Shown: positions 55,681 through 62,984, numbered from the stretch's first letter. The stretch is DNA of 64,000 bases from an uncultured Clostridia bacterium (GCA_947625375.1 CANQOC010000003.1:57972-121971); one strand, 5' to 3'. Notes: generated by a model not told the origin, from the sequence alone. Made by a program: numbers and translations.

Positions 55681-56286
55681 ATGTCAAAAACAAGTGAGAA
55701 AATAAGAATGTTGACCTCGATGGGGATTCTGACCGCGATTGTCGTCGTTTTGCAGTCAGTCGCTTCGGTGATTCGCCTCGGAATGTTCAGCATCGCGCTC
55801 GTCTTCATTCCGATTGTCGTCGGAGCGGCGCTTTACGGCTGGAAGGCGGGGACGTGGCTCGGATTTGTGTTCAGCGTCGTCGTAATGTTCACCGACACAG
55901 CGCTTTTCATGGCGGTGGACCCGTTCGGAACGATTGTCACGGTCATTTTAAAGGGCACGCTTGCGGGACTTTTGGCGGCGGTCGTCTATAAGGCGCTCGA
56001 AAAGAAGAACGGCTGGCTCGCGATAATTCTGTCGGCGATTGTCTGCCAAGTCGTGAACAAGGTGATTTTCCTCCTCGGCTGCGGGATATTCTTCTTCCCG
56101 ATGGTTCAGGAGTGGGCGGCGGGCGCCGGCTTCGGCAACGCGGTTCTGTACCTCATCTTCGGCATGACCGGTCTCAACTCGGTCGTCGAGCTTGCGGTCA
56201 ACCTCTGCCTCAGCACGGTCATCGTCCGCGTCCTCGAAGCCGTCCGCACCCGCGGCTCAAAGCGCACGCCGAGCGCGGCGGAGTAG
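55681..56286 (+). CDS. ECF transporter S component, probably for pantothenate
   Basis: 201 residues from the ATG at 55681 with CAGGAGGAG before it. About six transmembrane helices; the start KIRMLTSMGILTAIVVVLQSVAS and the segment FIPIVVGAALYGWKAGTWLGFVFSVVVMFTD are the ECF substrate-binding fold. Such subunits dock to a shared EcfAAT module encoded elsewhere. Adjacency to coaX makes pantothenate the likely vitamin (PanT-like); this rests on context. Confidence 0.85.
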   Translation: MSKTSEKIRMLTSMGILTAIVVVLQSVASVIRLGMFSIALVFIPIVVGAALYGWKAGTWLGFVFSVVVMFTDTALFMAVDPFGTIVTVILKGTLAGLLAAVVYKALEKKNGWLAIILSAIVCQVVNKVIFLLGCGIFFFPMVQEWAAGAGFGNAVLYLIFGMTGLNSVVELAVNLCLSTVIVRVLEAVRTRGSKRTPSAAE

Positions 56287-57290
56287 GGGAGGAAGGCGGA
56301 GGGCGGCGCCTCACCTTTCTAAAAGAATTCGCTTTGCTCATGCTATCTGAAGTCACCCCACCCCGACCCGCCCCTCGAGGGGCGGGAGTATGAAGGAAAC
56401 TTAGTTGCGCTGTAAAAAGCTGATAGTGACGCCGCACCTTTCAAAAAGGAATTCGTTGCGCGGAATTAAAAAGCTCTGCGCATCACTGCCTTTCTAAAAG
56501 GAATTCGCTTCGCTCATGCTGTTTATAGTCACCCCACCCCGGCCCTCCCCTCAAGGGGAGGGAGTATGGAGGACACTGGCGCAGGTTTATTAAAGCGTAA
56601 AAGCAGAGTCACACCTTGTTATAAGGAATTCGCGAAGCGGGGGTATGTTAATAGCGCCCACGCTCGAGCTTAATAGGAATTCGCTGCGCTCATGCTATTT
56701 TTAGACTCCCACCTGTCACAAACCCGACGAAATTCCGGTGTGAGCGAAGCGAAACACACAACGACGCTCACTAAAAGTATTAGTTATATCAAAGTGTATT
56801 GCGTCGTTTGCCTCCCACATGGGAGGGGGTTCTCATAGCTAAGACTTTGAGTGCCGCCTGACGGCGGGGAAATGTGGCGTGGCGTCATGTTTTGCTATAA
56901 TGTGTTGCTTTACGACGTACACTAAGCGCAACATCTTTGATGTCTCTATGCTCTTTTTCTTCCACACCCCCTGCCCGATTAGAGAACAGAAGTCAGATTG
57001 TCAGAGGTCAGAAGTTAGAGTTTAGAAGATAGAGGATAGAAAATAGAAGTCTGATTTCTGACTTCTCATATCTGTCTTCTGACTGCAACGGCGCGACCAC
57101 TCCCCTCAAGGGGAGTGGTACTTGGCAAGGAGGACACTTTGGCAGGTTTTAGAAAAAATGCGCGCTGACGCACTGCCTTGCTATAAGGAATTCGCTGACG
57201 CTCATATTATTTTCAGACTCCTATCCCCCTGTCCCCCTTTCCACATGGAAAGGGGGAACGCATCGCTTCGGCTTCAGTCCCTATGATACC

Positions 57291-57390
57291 GCACCCGGCT
57301 CGCTTCGCGCGCAACCGAAAGAAGCATAAAACCCCCATACGGAGTTTTTATGCTTCTTTCGTTTCGGCAGCCTTCGGCTGCCGCGGGTGC
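57291..57390 (-). repeat. Cloverleaf repeat element, copy 4
   Basis: Closing stem shortened to GCACCCG (57291-57297) with CGGGTGC (57384-57390). Arms: a decayed GCTCGCTTCGCGCGC, a long hairpin 57313-57363 (AAGAAGCATAAAA with TTTTATGCTTCTT), and a perfect CGGCAGCC-TTC-GGCTGCCG (57365-57383). It lies directly downstream of the tRNA cluster. Confidence 0.8.
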
Positions 57391-57398
57391 GCCTTTGC

Positions 57399-57430
57399 AA
57401 AACAAAAACGCCGCAGGTATTCCCGCGACG
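57399..57430 (-). terminator. Terminator of the tRNA cluster
   Basis: On the minus strand CGTCGCGGG pairs with CCTGCGGCG around AATA (arms 57422-57430 and 57409-57417, two wobble pairs), followed by TTTTTGTTTT. It ends the four-tRNA transcript. Confidence 0.8.
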
Positions 57431-57437
57431 AAATTGC

Positions 57438-57513
57438 TGGAGCGGATTACGAGGCTCGAACTCGCTACCTCCACCTTGGCAAGGTGGCGCTCTACCGGAT
57501 GAGCTAAATCCGC
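57438..57513 (-). tRNA. tRNA-Gly (anticodon GCC)
   Basis: Minus strand: acceptor GCGGATT/AATCCGC, anticodon stem CCACC/GGTGG with loop TTGCCAA, T-arm GAGTTCGAGCCTC, encoded CCA. Last tRNA of the cluster. Confidence 0.96.
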
Positions 57514-57514
57514 A

Positions 57515-57590
57515 TGGTGCCTCCGATCGGAATCGAACCAATGACACGGGGATTTTCAGTCCCCTGCTCTTCCAACTGAGCTACAGAGGC
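57515..57590 (-). tRNA. tRNA-Phe (anticodon GAA)
   Basis: Minus strand: acceptor GCCTCTG/CGGAGGC, anticodon stem GGGGA/TCCCC with loop CTGAAAA, T-arm GGTTCGATTCC, encoded CCA. One base separates it from tRNA-Gly. Confidence 0.96.
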
Positions 57591-57650
57591 ATATGCCGAG
57601 TTGCGGCACGGACACGCCGGAGAGAGGCGCGACCGTCTGTAAAAATAAAG

Positions 57651-57727
57651 TGGCGACCCGAATCGGGCTCGAACCGACGACCTCTAGCGTGACAGGCTAG
57701 CGTTCTAACCAACTGAACTACCGGGCC
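57651..57727 (-). tRNA. tRNA-Asp (anticodon GTC)
   Basis: Minus strand: acceptor GGCCCGG/TCGGGTC (with wobble pairs), anticodon stem CTAGC/GCTAG with loop CTGTCAC, T-arm GGTTCGAGCCC, discriminator G and encoded CCA. Confidence 0.96.
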
Positions 57728-57730
57728 GGA

Positions 57731-57806
57731 TGGTGGAAACAATAGGGCTCGAACCTATGACCCCTTGCTTGTAAGGCAAGTGCTCTCCCAGCTGAGCTAT
57801 GCTTCC
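57731..57806 (-). tRNA. tRNA-Val (anticodon TAC)
   Basis: Minus strand: acceptor GGAAGCA/TGTTTCC, anticodon stem CTTGC/GCAAG with loop CTTACAA, T-arm GGTTCGAGCCC, encoded CCA. First tRNA of the cluster in transcription order. Confidence 0.96.
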
Positions 57807-57900
57807 GAGTGCCTACTGTTATCCGAGGCGACTTGGATATTATACCCCATCCGGGCACGGTTGTCAAGTGCTTTTTAAAAATTTTTTGATTTTTTCGGAA

Positions 57901-58761
57901 TTACTTCTCGCTTTCGCCGACCGCTTCCCTTATTTTTTCGAAGACCGGTAGCGCAAGCTCGACCTGTTCCTCCATCTCCTCGAGCGTCGTCGAAAGAAGC
58001 CTCGACGGCTTGCGTATGCCGACATAAAGCTCCTCCGGCATCGCCTCCCACTTTAGCGCATCGCGGGTGTACTGACAGTTTAAAAGCAGTCCGAGCTCGG
58101 TGATGTTTTCGTCATCGGGATAGTCCTCCCGAAAGTCGATAAGCTCGAAGTCGGTCTTTTGGTCGGACATGACAATGACGTTCTCGCCGTCCTGAAGCTG
58201 ACTCATCAGCTGCGCCTGACTCGACGACGCCATCGTCGGGTCGTTGTGATAGTTGGTGGAGATGTTGTAGATGAGGACGTTCACCTCGCCGTCGCCGTTC
58301 ACGTCGTCACAAAAGCTCTCGAAGAACTCCTCGACCTCCGGCGTGCGCGAATAGAGGGCGGTGTCGTTCGAGACGACGAGGATTGTGAAGTCGGGCTGTT
58401 CCGCCGTAATCATGTCATAGGTGATATAGATAAACGCCGCAGCCATAATCACGATAAAGATAATCAGCCACTTCGAGCGGTACCAAGCGCCAGAAATTTT
58501 CTGCCCGATGCTGAGCTTCGGCGCCTCCTCGTGGACTTCCTTAATCACGTCCGAGCTGTCGATAACGCCCTGTTTAAGCTTCATCAGCTCGATTTTGCGC
58601 TCCTGAAGCGTCTTTTCATACTCCGCGCGCTCTTTTTCCTCGGCCTCGCGGCGCTCCTCCTCGAGCTTTTCGCGGACCGACTCCTCTTCCTGTTCGCGCT
58701 GTCTTAATTCGCGCTCAAATTCGATGTCTTCCTTCGGGATAAACCCGTCCCGCTTTTCCAT
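57901..58761 (-). CDS. Coiled-coil membrane protein of unknown function
   Basis: 286 residues. The first 65 are a highly charged Glu/Arg/Lys coiled coil in the cytoplasm. One transmembrane helix (about 98-116, WLIIFIVIMAAAFIYITY) follows, then an extracytoplasmic domain of about 165 residues. That domain contains CDDVNGDGEVNV (about 150-161), a DxNxDGxV loop like the calcium site of dockerins or EF-hands. Similar TM-plus-domain proteins occur in Clostridia without known function. It lies 54 bp after the PC4-like gene, the gap filled by a repeat tract. Confidence 0.75.
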   Translation of the reverse strand: MEKRDGFIPKEDIEFERELRQREQEEESVREKLEEERREAEEKERAEYEKTLQERKIELMKLKQGVIDSSDVIKEVHEEAPKLSIGQKISGAWYRSKWLIIFIVIMAAAFIYITYDMITAEQPDFTILVVSNDTALYSRTPEVEEFFESFCDDVNGDGEVNVLIYNISTNYHNDPTMASSSQAQLMSQLQDGENVIVMSDQKTDFELIDFREDYPDDENITELGLLLNCQYTRDALKWEAMPEELYVGIRKPSRLLSTTLEEMEEQVELALPVFEKIREAVGESEK

Positions 58762-58766
58762 ATCTT

Positions 58767-58818
58767 TTATCCTCTATTCTCAACATCCGATTTCTGACAA
58801 TCCGACCTATGTCTTCTA
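58767..58818. repeat. Short TCTATTCTC/TTCTGACAATC tract
   Basis: Four to five degenerate units of the same family as the tract at 21634-21727 fill the space between two minus-strand genes and touch the end of the PC4-like gene. Confidence 0.65.
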
Positions 58819-59085
58819 AATTATGTCCTCCTCGTTGACGTCATCGCCGTCGGGGTCATTTATCTCTTCGCCGTTTATGACCCGCCTCAGTGCGTCGAAT
58901 TCCTCGTTCGAGAGGGTAACGCCCTTGCCCATGCGCGCGTGGTCGGGGGACCATTCGCGGATATCGTACTTGGGCGGATAGTCGTTCCAGCTCACCTTGT
59001 TGAGCTCCTTAGTCCAGCCGCGGCTGCTTTCGCCGAGAACCGCGATGTGCTCGGTTATTTCATACTTGAGTTCTGCCATTGTCAT
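58816..59085 (-). CDS. YdbC/PC4-like single-stranded-DNA-binding protein
   Basis: 89 residues. ITEHIAVLGESSRGWTKELNKVSWNDYPPKYDIREWSPDHARMGKGVTLSNEEF is the YdbC family pattern, a bacterial relative of the transcription coactivator PC4 that binds single-stranded DNA as a dimer. The ATG at 59085 follows AAAGGA; a second ATG at 59079 is also possible. The start lies inside the end of the flippase gene (26-bp overlap). Confidence 0.9.
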   Translation of the reverse strand: MTMAELKYEITEHIAVLGESSRGWTKELNKVSWNDYPPKYDIREWSPDHARMGKGVTLSNEEFDALRRVINGEEINDPDGDDVNEEDII

Positions 59086-60544
59086 CGTTTCCTTTCCGTA
59101 CGGTTATATTTTTCAAAATCGGTAGCTTTGCCCGAATTTTTGCCGGTATGATGAATGCCGCGATGTTAAGAAGCTCTTTGAGATGAAGCGCAAAGACAAT
59201 CAGGAAGAGCGCCGCCAGCGCGGCATAGATGTACCACCCCGAAAACTGATTCAGAACCGCCATCGCGCAGAGCAAAAGGGTATTCACCGCGATTTCGCGG
59301 AAGTCGGCGGAATAGCGGATAATCTTCCTTGTGTCGACAAGGCGGTAGAAGAAGACCGCGAAATATGCGGCAAAGGTCGCGAGCGCCGCGCCGTATATTC
59401 CGAAGCGGGGAATGAGAAGAAAATTCAGTATTATGTTGATGATTCCGGCGGCAAGAGAGGTCGCAAACGAGCGCTTTGTCCGCTTCTGTGCGATATAGAC
59501 CGAGCCGAGAAAGACGTTGTAACAGGTGAACACCGTCGCGAGAGTCAGTATCGGCGAATAGAGCATCGCCTCGTGGTACGCGGGATTGACCCAGACATAG
59601 GTCAGCGGGCGGTTTATAAGAAGGATTCCCGCCGCCATCACATACATAAACGCCTGATTCAGCGAGAACACCGAGGTATAGAATTCCTCTTTTCCGGCGG
59701 AGTCGTTCTCCTGTATTGCCGACATGTTCCAAGCCTGTGAGAACATCGTAAAGATTGTCGTGATTATCGTCGGGATTTTATATGCGACGGTGTTGATGCC
59801 GTTCATCGCCTCTCCGTGAAAATAGGTGATGATAAACCTGTCCGAAATTGAGGTGACGAGCCAGAGAAGGGTCGTCGGAACGAGCGGCGCGCAGTATTTA
59901 AGCATATCCGAGAGCGAAGAAAGCGAAAAGCGCCGCGGGTCGACATGCCGCCAGAGCCCGGCCGCAAAGAAGAGAAAGAGGCTTGAACAGAGGTCGGAGA
60001 GGATTATCGCCAAGAGGTACCCCGTCATTCCCCACTTGAATTTAAGGAGAAACAGAATGTTGAAGAGAATCATTCCGAGGGTCGTAAGGATTCCGTCGAA
60101 GGCGAATAGCCGGACCTTTTCGAGCGAGCGGACATAGGTCGCGTTGAGCTGTTTGAGCGCCGCGGTCCAGACATATATATAGAGTATCGGCGCGAAGCCG
60201 TGAAGATAGTCGAGACGTGACAGAAGCGGGAAAATTGCCGCCATAATCCCGAGTCCGGCGATTACGACCGCAAGACAGGTCGTATAGACGGTCTTTCGCT
60301 GCTCGGGGGACTTTGCGTCAAGACCGAAGCGGAGCGCCGCCTCGGAAACCGAGAGGGTGAAAATCGGGAGAAGGATATTCGCGGTCTGTGCGACAAGGTC
60401 GACGGTGCCGTACTGCTCGGGGGAGAGCGCCGCCGTATACAGCGGGACGAGAATAAGGACGAGGAGCTTTGAGCCGAACGAGCCGATTGCGAAGATGATT
60501 GTGTTTGAAAAGAGCTTTTTATAGCTCTGACTGTTCACCGCCAA
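59060..60544 (-). CDS. Polysaccharide flippase (MATE/Wzx-like)
   Basis: 494 residues with about 14 transmembrane helices. The opening YKKLFSNTIIFAIGSFGSKLLVLILVPLYTAALSPEQYGTVDL is typical of the oligosaccharidyl-lipid flippases that move lipid-linked sugar units to the outer face for capsule or wall polymers. No glycan cluster surrounds it, so it may serve a polymer made from genes elsewhere. Its end overlaps the PC4-like gene. Confidence 0.9.
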   Translation of the reverse strand: MAVNSQSYKKLFSNTIIFAIGSFGSKLLVLILVPLYTAALSPEQYGTVDLVAQTANILLPIFTLSVSEAALRFGLDAKSPEQRKTVYTTCLAVVIAGLGIMAAIFPLLSRLDYLHGFAPILYIYVWTAALKQLNATYVRSLEKVRLFAFDGILTTLGMILFNILFLLKFKWGMTGYLLAIILSDLCSSLFLFFAAGLWRHVDPRRFSLSSLSDMLKYCAPLVPTTLLWLVTSISDRFIITYFHGEAMNGINTVAYKIPTIITTIFTMFSQAWNMSAIQENDSAGKEEFYTSVFSLNQAFMYVMAAGILLINRPLTYVWVNPAYHEAMLYSPILTLATVFTCYNVFLGSVYIAQKRTKRSFATSLAAGIINIILNFLLIPRFGIYGAALATFAAYFAVFFYRLVDTRKIIRYSADFREIAVNTLLLCAMAVLNQFSGWYIYAALAALFLIVFALHLKELLNIAAFIIPAKIRAKLPILKNITVRKGNDDNGRTQV

Positions 60545-60647
60545 TTCTCCCGCCTCCCTTCATGATATAGTATTCTAACACGCCGGCGGAAAAAATGCAA
60601 GTGATTAGAGAATATAAGTCGGAAGAGGTTAAAAATCTTTTATACTA

Positions 60648-60676
60648 TTGAAAATTTCGGAGGAATGTGGTAAAAT
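60648..60676 (+). promoter_or_regulatory. Promoter of the 41-residue membrane peptide gene
   Basis: TTGAAA (60648-60653), 17-bp spacer ending TGTGG, TAAAAT (60671-60676). Fifteen bases around GGAGGAATGTGGTA match the tsaD promoter. Confidence 0.75.
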
Positions 60677-60709
60677 AGTTTCAAAGGAAACCGCGAAAGG
60701 GAGGTTTTT

Positions 60710-60835
60710 ATGAAAAAGGTTCTGAGGATTCTTGCGGCGCTGCTGGCGACCGCCGCCGCCGCGCTGCTCGTAAAGCTTGCCGCAGAGGTTATGGGCGAGT
60801 GCTCGCATAAGTATATCGACGTCGACGAAAACTAA
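60710..60835 (+). CDS. 41-residue membrane peptide
   Basis: A short gene starting MKKVLRILAALLATAAAALL and ending DVDEN, with one hydrophobic helix (about 5-25) and a polar Cys/His tail. It is supported by its own promoter, a strong AAAGGGAGG ribosome site and a terminator right after the stop. Either a membrane micropeptide or an Ala-rich signal-like peptide. I do not recognise a family. Confidence 0.65.
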   Translation: MKKVLRILAALLATAAAALLVKLAAEVMGECSHKYIDVDEN

Positions 60836-60840
60836 AGAAG

Positions 60841-60870
60841 AACGGCTCTCCGAAAAAGAGAGCCGTTTTT
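60841..60870. terminator. Terminator shared by convergent genes
   Basis: AACGGCTCTC (60841-60850) pairs perfectly with GAGAGCCGTT (60858-60867), followed by TTTTT. It ends the small peptide gene and abuts the end of the minus-strand DUF2752 gene. Confidence 0.88.
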
Positions 60871-61244
60871 CAGATGTTCCTGATGATTGCGTACACGACG
60901 AGTACCGCCGCGATTATCCCGAGCGAGACCGTCGAAAAGCGGTCCGCCGCCTTTGTGCCGGTGCGGATATATCTTACCGACATATCGACGGCGACGGCGG
61001 CTCCGAGCGGAAGCATCAGAAACGCCGCCGGATTTGCGCTCCAAGCGCCGGGAATATCGAGCCTTAAAAGGCACATGCAGAGCGTCGTCATTCCGCAGCC
61101 GGGACACTTAAGCCCGGTTATCGCCCTGAATATACAGGGCACGGCAATACCGGTCGCGCCGACGAATGCGGCATAAAGAAGTCCCGCCGCCAAAAGCGCC
61201 GCCGCGCCGATAAAGAGCCTTTGCGCCCGCTTGACGGGTGTCAT
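60870..61244 (-). CDS. DUF2752 membrane protein
   Basis: 124 residues, three or four transmembrane helices. The motif LKCPGCGMTT near residue 45-54 is the DUF2752 signature; function unknown, although the Cys-x-x-Cys may bind metal. Its start overlaps the stop of the zinc-ribbon gene (TGATG), so the two are translated together. Confidence 0.85.
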   Translation of the reverse strand: MTPVKRAQRLFIGAAALLAAGLLYAAFVGATGIAVPCIFRAITGLKCPGCGMTTLCMCLLRLDIPGAWSANPAAFLMLPLGAAVAVDMSVRYIRTGTKAADRFSTVSLGIIAAVLVVYAIIRNI

Positions 61245-61828
61245 CAGCGGTTGGCGACCTTGTTTATCTCATTCTGAATGAGGCAGTAGTTGATCAGACC
61301 GAGCTGAAGGAGCTGGAGAACGAGATAAAGAATGCTCAAGTTGCCGCTGTCGGGTTCGCCGATTTTGCGCTTGATGACCGAAACCTTTTCGCCGGCCTTA
61401 TACATCCAATAGATACCGTAGATTCCGCAGGTTACGATGTCGAGAAGAAGAACGGTGATTCCGCTGGTGTCGTTCGGCTGGTCCGAGGCGGTGTTGAGGT
61501 CGTTTACGATGCAGACGAACCAATAGAGTCCGAAGATTCCGCAGGTTATAAGTGTGAGGACTATGTAAAGTCCTATGCTGCGGTTCGGAACCTTTCCGTT
61601 GCCGGACGGCGGGAAGTATTTTCCGATTTCACCGGTGCCGGACGCGAGTGACGCCCCGCAGGAGGGGCAGTTGGCGGGGTTGCCGTAATAAGGCTGACCG
61701 CACTTCGGGCAGTATCCGGTCACGGTCGGCTGTGCCTGCTGTTCGGCAGGCTGAGGCATCTGTGCGCCGCAGGCGGGACAGAACTTGGCGCCGTCCTCAA
61801 CGGCTGCTCCGCAAATTGGACAAATCAT
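61244..61828 (-). CDS. Zinc-ribbon membrane protein (DUF4234-like)
   Basis: 194 residues from the ATG at 61828 (GAAGGT upstream). Two N-terminal zinc ribbons: CPICGAAV-x8-CPACG and CPKCGQPY-x6-CPSCG (residues about 3-60). Then three helices with the DUF4234 pattern YIVLTLITCGIFGLYWFVCIVNDLN and LLLDIVTCGIYGIYWMYKAGE. The pair with DUF2752 is common in Clostridia and of unknown role. It has its own promoter. Confidence 0.85.
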   Translation of the reverse strand: MICPICGAAVEDGAKFCPACGAQMPQPAEQQAQPTVTGYCPKCGQPYYGNPANCPSCGASLASGTGEIGKYFPPSGNGKVPNRSIGLYIVLTLITCGIFGLYWFVCIVNDLNTASDQPNDTSGITVLLLDIVTCGIYGIYWMYKAGEKVSVIKRKIGEPDSGNLSILYLVLQLLQLGLINYCLIQNEINKVANR

Positions 61829-61860
61829 TTGAATACCTTCTTTCGGTAAAATATATAGAC

Positions 61861-61889
61861 AGTATACCATGCCTTGGAGAAAATGTCAA
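61861..61889 (-). promoter_or_regulatory. Promoter of the zinc-ribbon/DUF2752 operon
   Basis: Minus strand: TTGACA (61889-61884), 17-bp spacer ending ATGG, TATACT (61866-61861). Exact -35 and near-exact -10. Confidence 0.85.
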
Positions 61890-61945
61890 CAAAAATACTT
61901 TTTTTGACAGTGCATTTTATACTATTATATATAGGCACCACAGCT

Positions 61946-61977
61946 TCTATCTTCTATCCTCTATCTTCTATCCTCTT
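61946..61977. repeat. TCTATCTTC/TCTATCCTC tract
   Basis: Four near-perfect units (CTTCTATC, TTCTATCCTC, TATCTTCTATCCTC) of the dispersed tract family, just before two hairpins that follow the sleB gene. Confidence 0.75.
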
Positions 61978-62038
61978 GATGCGCCTTCGCGCATCAAGGC
62001 CGCCCACGGGCGAGAACCCGCGGACGGCCGGATTTTTT
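61975..62038. terminator. Two tandem hairpins at the 3' end of sleB
   Basis: CTTGATGCGC/GCGCATCAAG (61975-61998) and GGCCGCCCACGGG/CCCGCGGACGGCC (61998-62029, two mismatches). The T-run (62033-62038) lies on the plus-strand side, so for sleB this is at best an atypical terminator. Confidence 0.5.
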
Positions 62039-62729
62039 ATGAGCAGAAAACGTGGTCTCCGATGGTCGTGATGACCGGACGCGAGCGAATCCACTTGTTG
62101 CTCGTCTTCTTCGGATTATAATAGTATATTGCACCGCCGGTGGGGTCCCAGCCGTTAAGGGCGTCCCGCGCCGCGTCGTATGACGAGGACGAAACGGGTT
62201 CCCAGAACTGTCCGTCGTTTATCGCGGTAAACGCGCCGTTCTGATAGATGACTCCGGCAATGCTGTCCGGGAACGACGGGTGTTCAACTCGGTTGAGGAC
62301 GACCGCCCCGACCGCGACCTGTCCGGTATAGGGTTCGCCTCTCGCTTCGGCAGAGATAATCCGCGCAAGAAGATTGATGTTCGACTCGGTAGCTTCGGGC
62401 ACCGTTCCGACGCTTATGCCCAGCGCGCTCAGGGTCTGCGGCCCGGCGATGCCGTCGACCGTAAGTCCCTTTTGCTGCTGAAATTTGCGGACAGCCGCCT
62501 GCGTCTGCGTGCCGTAATAACCGGTGACATCGGCGTTGAAGAGTCCGCGCTCCTTGAGCGCCTCCTGTATCGCCGTAACCTCCTTGCCGGACGAGCCGAC
62601 CTTTGAAAGCGTTTCCTGCCGGTCAATATTCTGACATATCAATGTGACTAAAGACATACATATAATAAACGCCGCCAGTATATAATATAAAGACCGGCGC
62701 CTGTCCTTAAGCACTTCTTTTTGGTTCAT
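62037..62729 (-). CDS. sleB: SleB-type spore cortex/cell wall hydrolase
   Basis: 230 residues. N-terminal helix (about 13-33), a peptidoglycan-binding domain (about 43-105, KEVTAIQEALKERGLFNADVTG to GIAGPQTLSAL) and a Hydrolase_2 domain (about 118-230). The catalytic Glu is in LLARIISAEARGEPYTGQVAVGAVVLNRV. SleB cuts cortex peptidoglycan during germination; YkvT-like paralogues are the alternative. The paired YpeB gene is not adjacent. AAAGGAG precedes the ATG. Confidence 0.87.
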   Translation of the reverse strand: MNQKEVLKDRRRSLYYILAAFIICMSLVTLICQNIDRQETLSKVGSSGKEVTAIQEALKERGLFNADVTGYYGTQTQAAVRKFQQQKGLTVDGIAGPQTLSALGISVGTVPEATESNINLLARIISAEARGEPYTGQVAVGAVVLNRVEHPSFPDSIAGVIYQNGAFTAINDGQFWEPVSSSSYDAARDALNGWDPTGGAIYYYNPKKTSNKWIRSRPVITTIGDHVFCS

Positions 62730-62824
62730 TCCGGTTTTCTCTCCTTTAATTGTGTTTTCAGTATTATTTCCGGACGGGCGCCGATGATACCGAAATTGCC
62801 GAGGAATATACTTCCACAGCTAAA

Positions 62825-62878
62825 TTGCACAAACAAACGGTCGGATTTGGATTTGGTTTGTGCAACTGAACAAATCCG
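62825..62878. promoter_or_regulatory. Two interlocked inverted repeats upstream of the rRNA promoters
   Basis: TTGCACAAAC (62825-62834) pairs with GTTTGTGCAA (62856-62865); CGGATTTG (62842-62849) pairs with CAAATCCG (62871-62878). The arms interleave, so the two folds exclude each other. The rest of 62730-62824 shows nothing. Confidence 0.6.
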
Positions 62879-62888
62879 AAAAAACCGC

Positions 62889-62917
62889 TTGACAAAAGGC
62901 TTCAAAAGTGTTAGACT
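62889..62917 (+). promoter_or_regulatory. rRNA promoter P1
   Basis: TTGACA (62889-62894), 17-bp spacer, TAGACT (62912-62917). It is the first of two consensus -35 promoters 96 bp apart in front of the 16S gene. Confidence 0.85.
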
Positions 62918-62984
62918 ACAAAAGCTGTCCCCCAAGGGCACCAATAACACGAAAAAATTTCTCGAAAAACTTTTAAAAAAAGTC

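Larger units (their letters stand above)
56310..57437. repeat. Mosaic intergenic repeat block 3
   Basis: No gene is supported. It holds five or more copies of the boundary motif AAGGAATTCGCTTCGCTCAT, palindromes around CTCGAGG and CTCAAGG, and the TCAGAAG tract at 56981-57085 that switches from purine to pyrimidine phase at GAAGTCTGATTTCTGACTTC. It also holds the 142-bp copy at 56688-56829 (the same as 28111-28252), the inverted copy at 57094-57173 (of 32097-32175) and cloverleaf copy 4, then the tRNA terminator. Confidence 0.85.
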
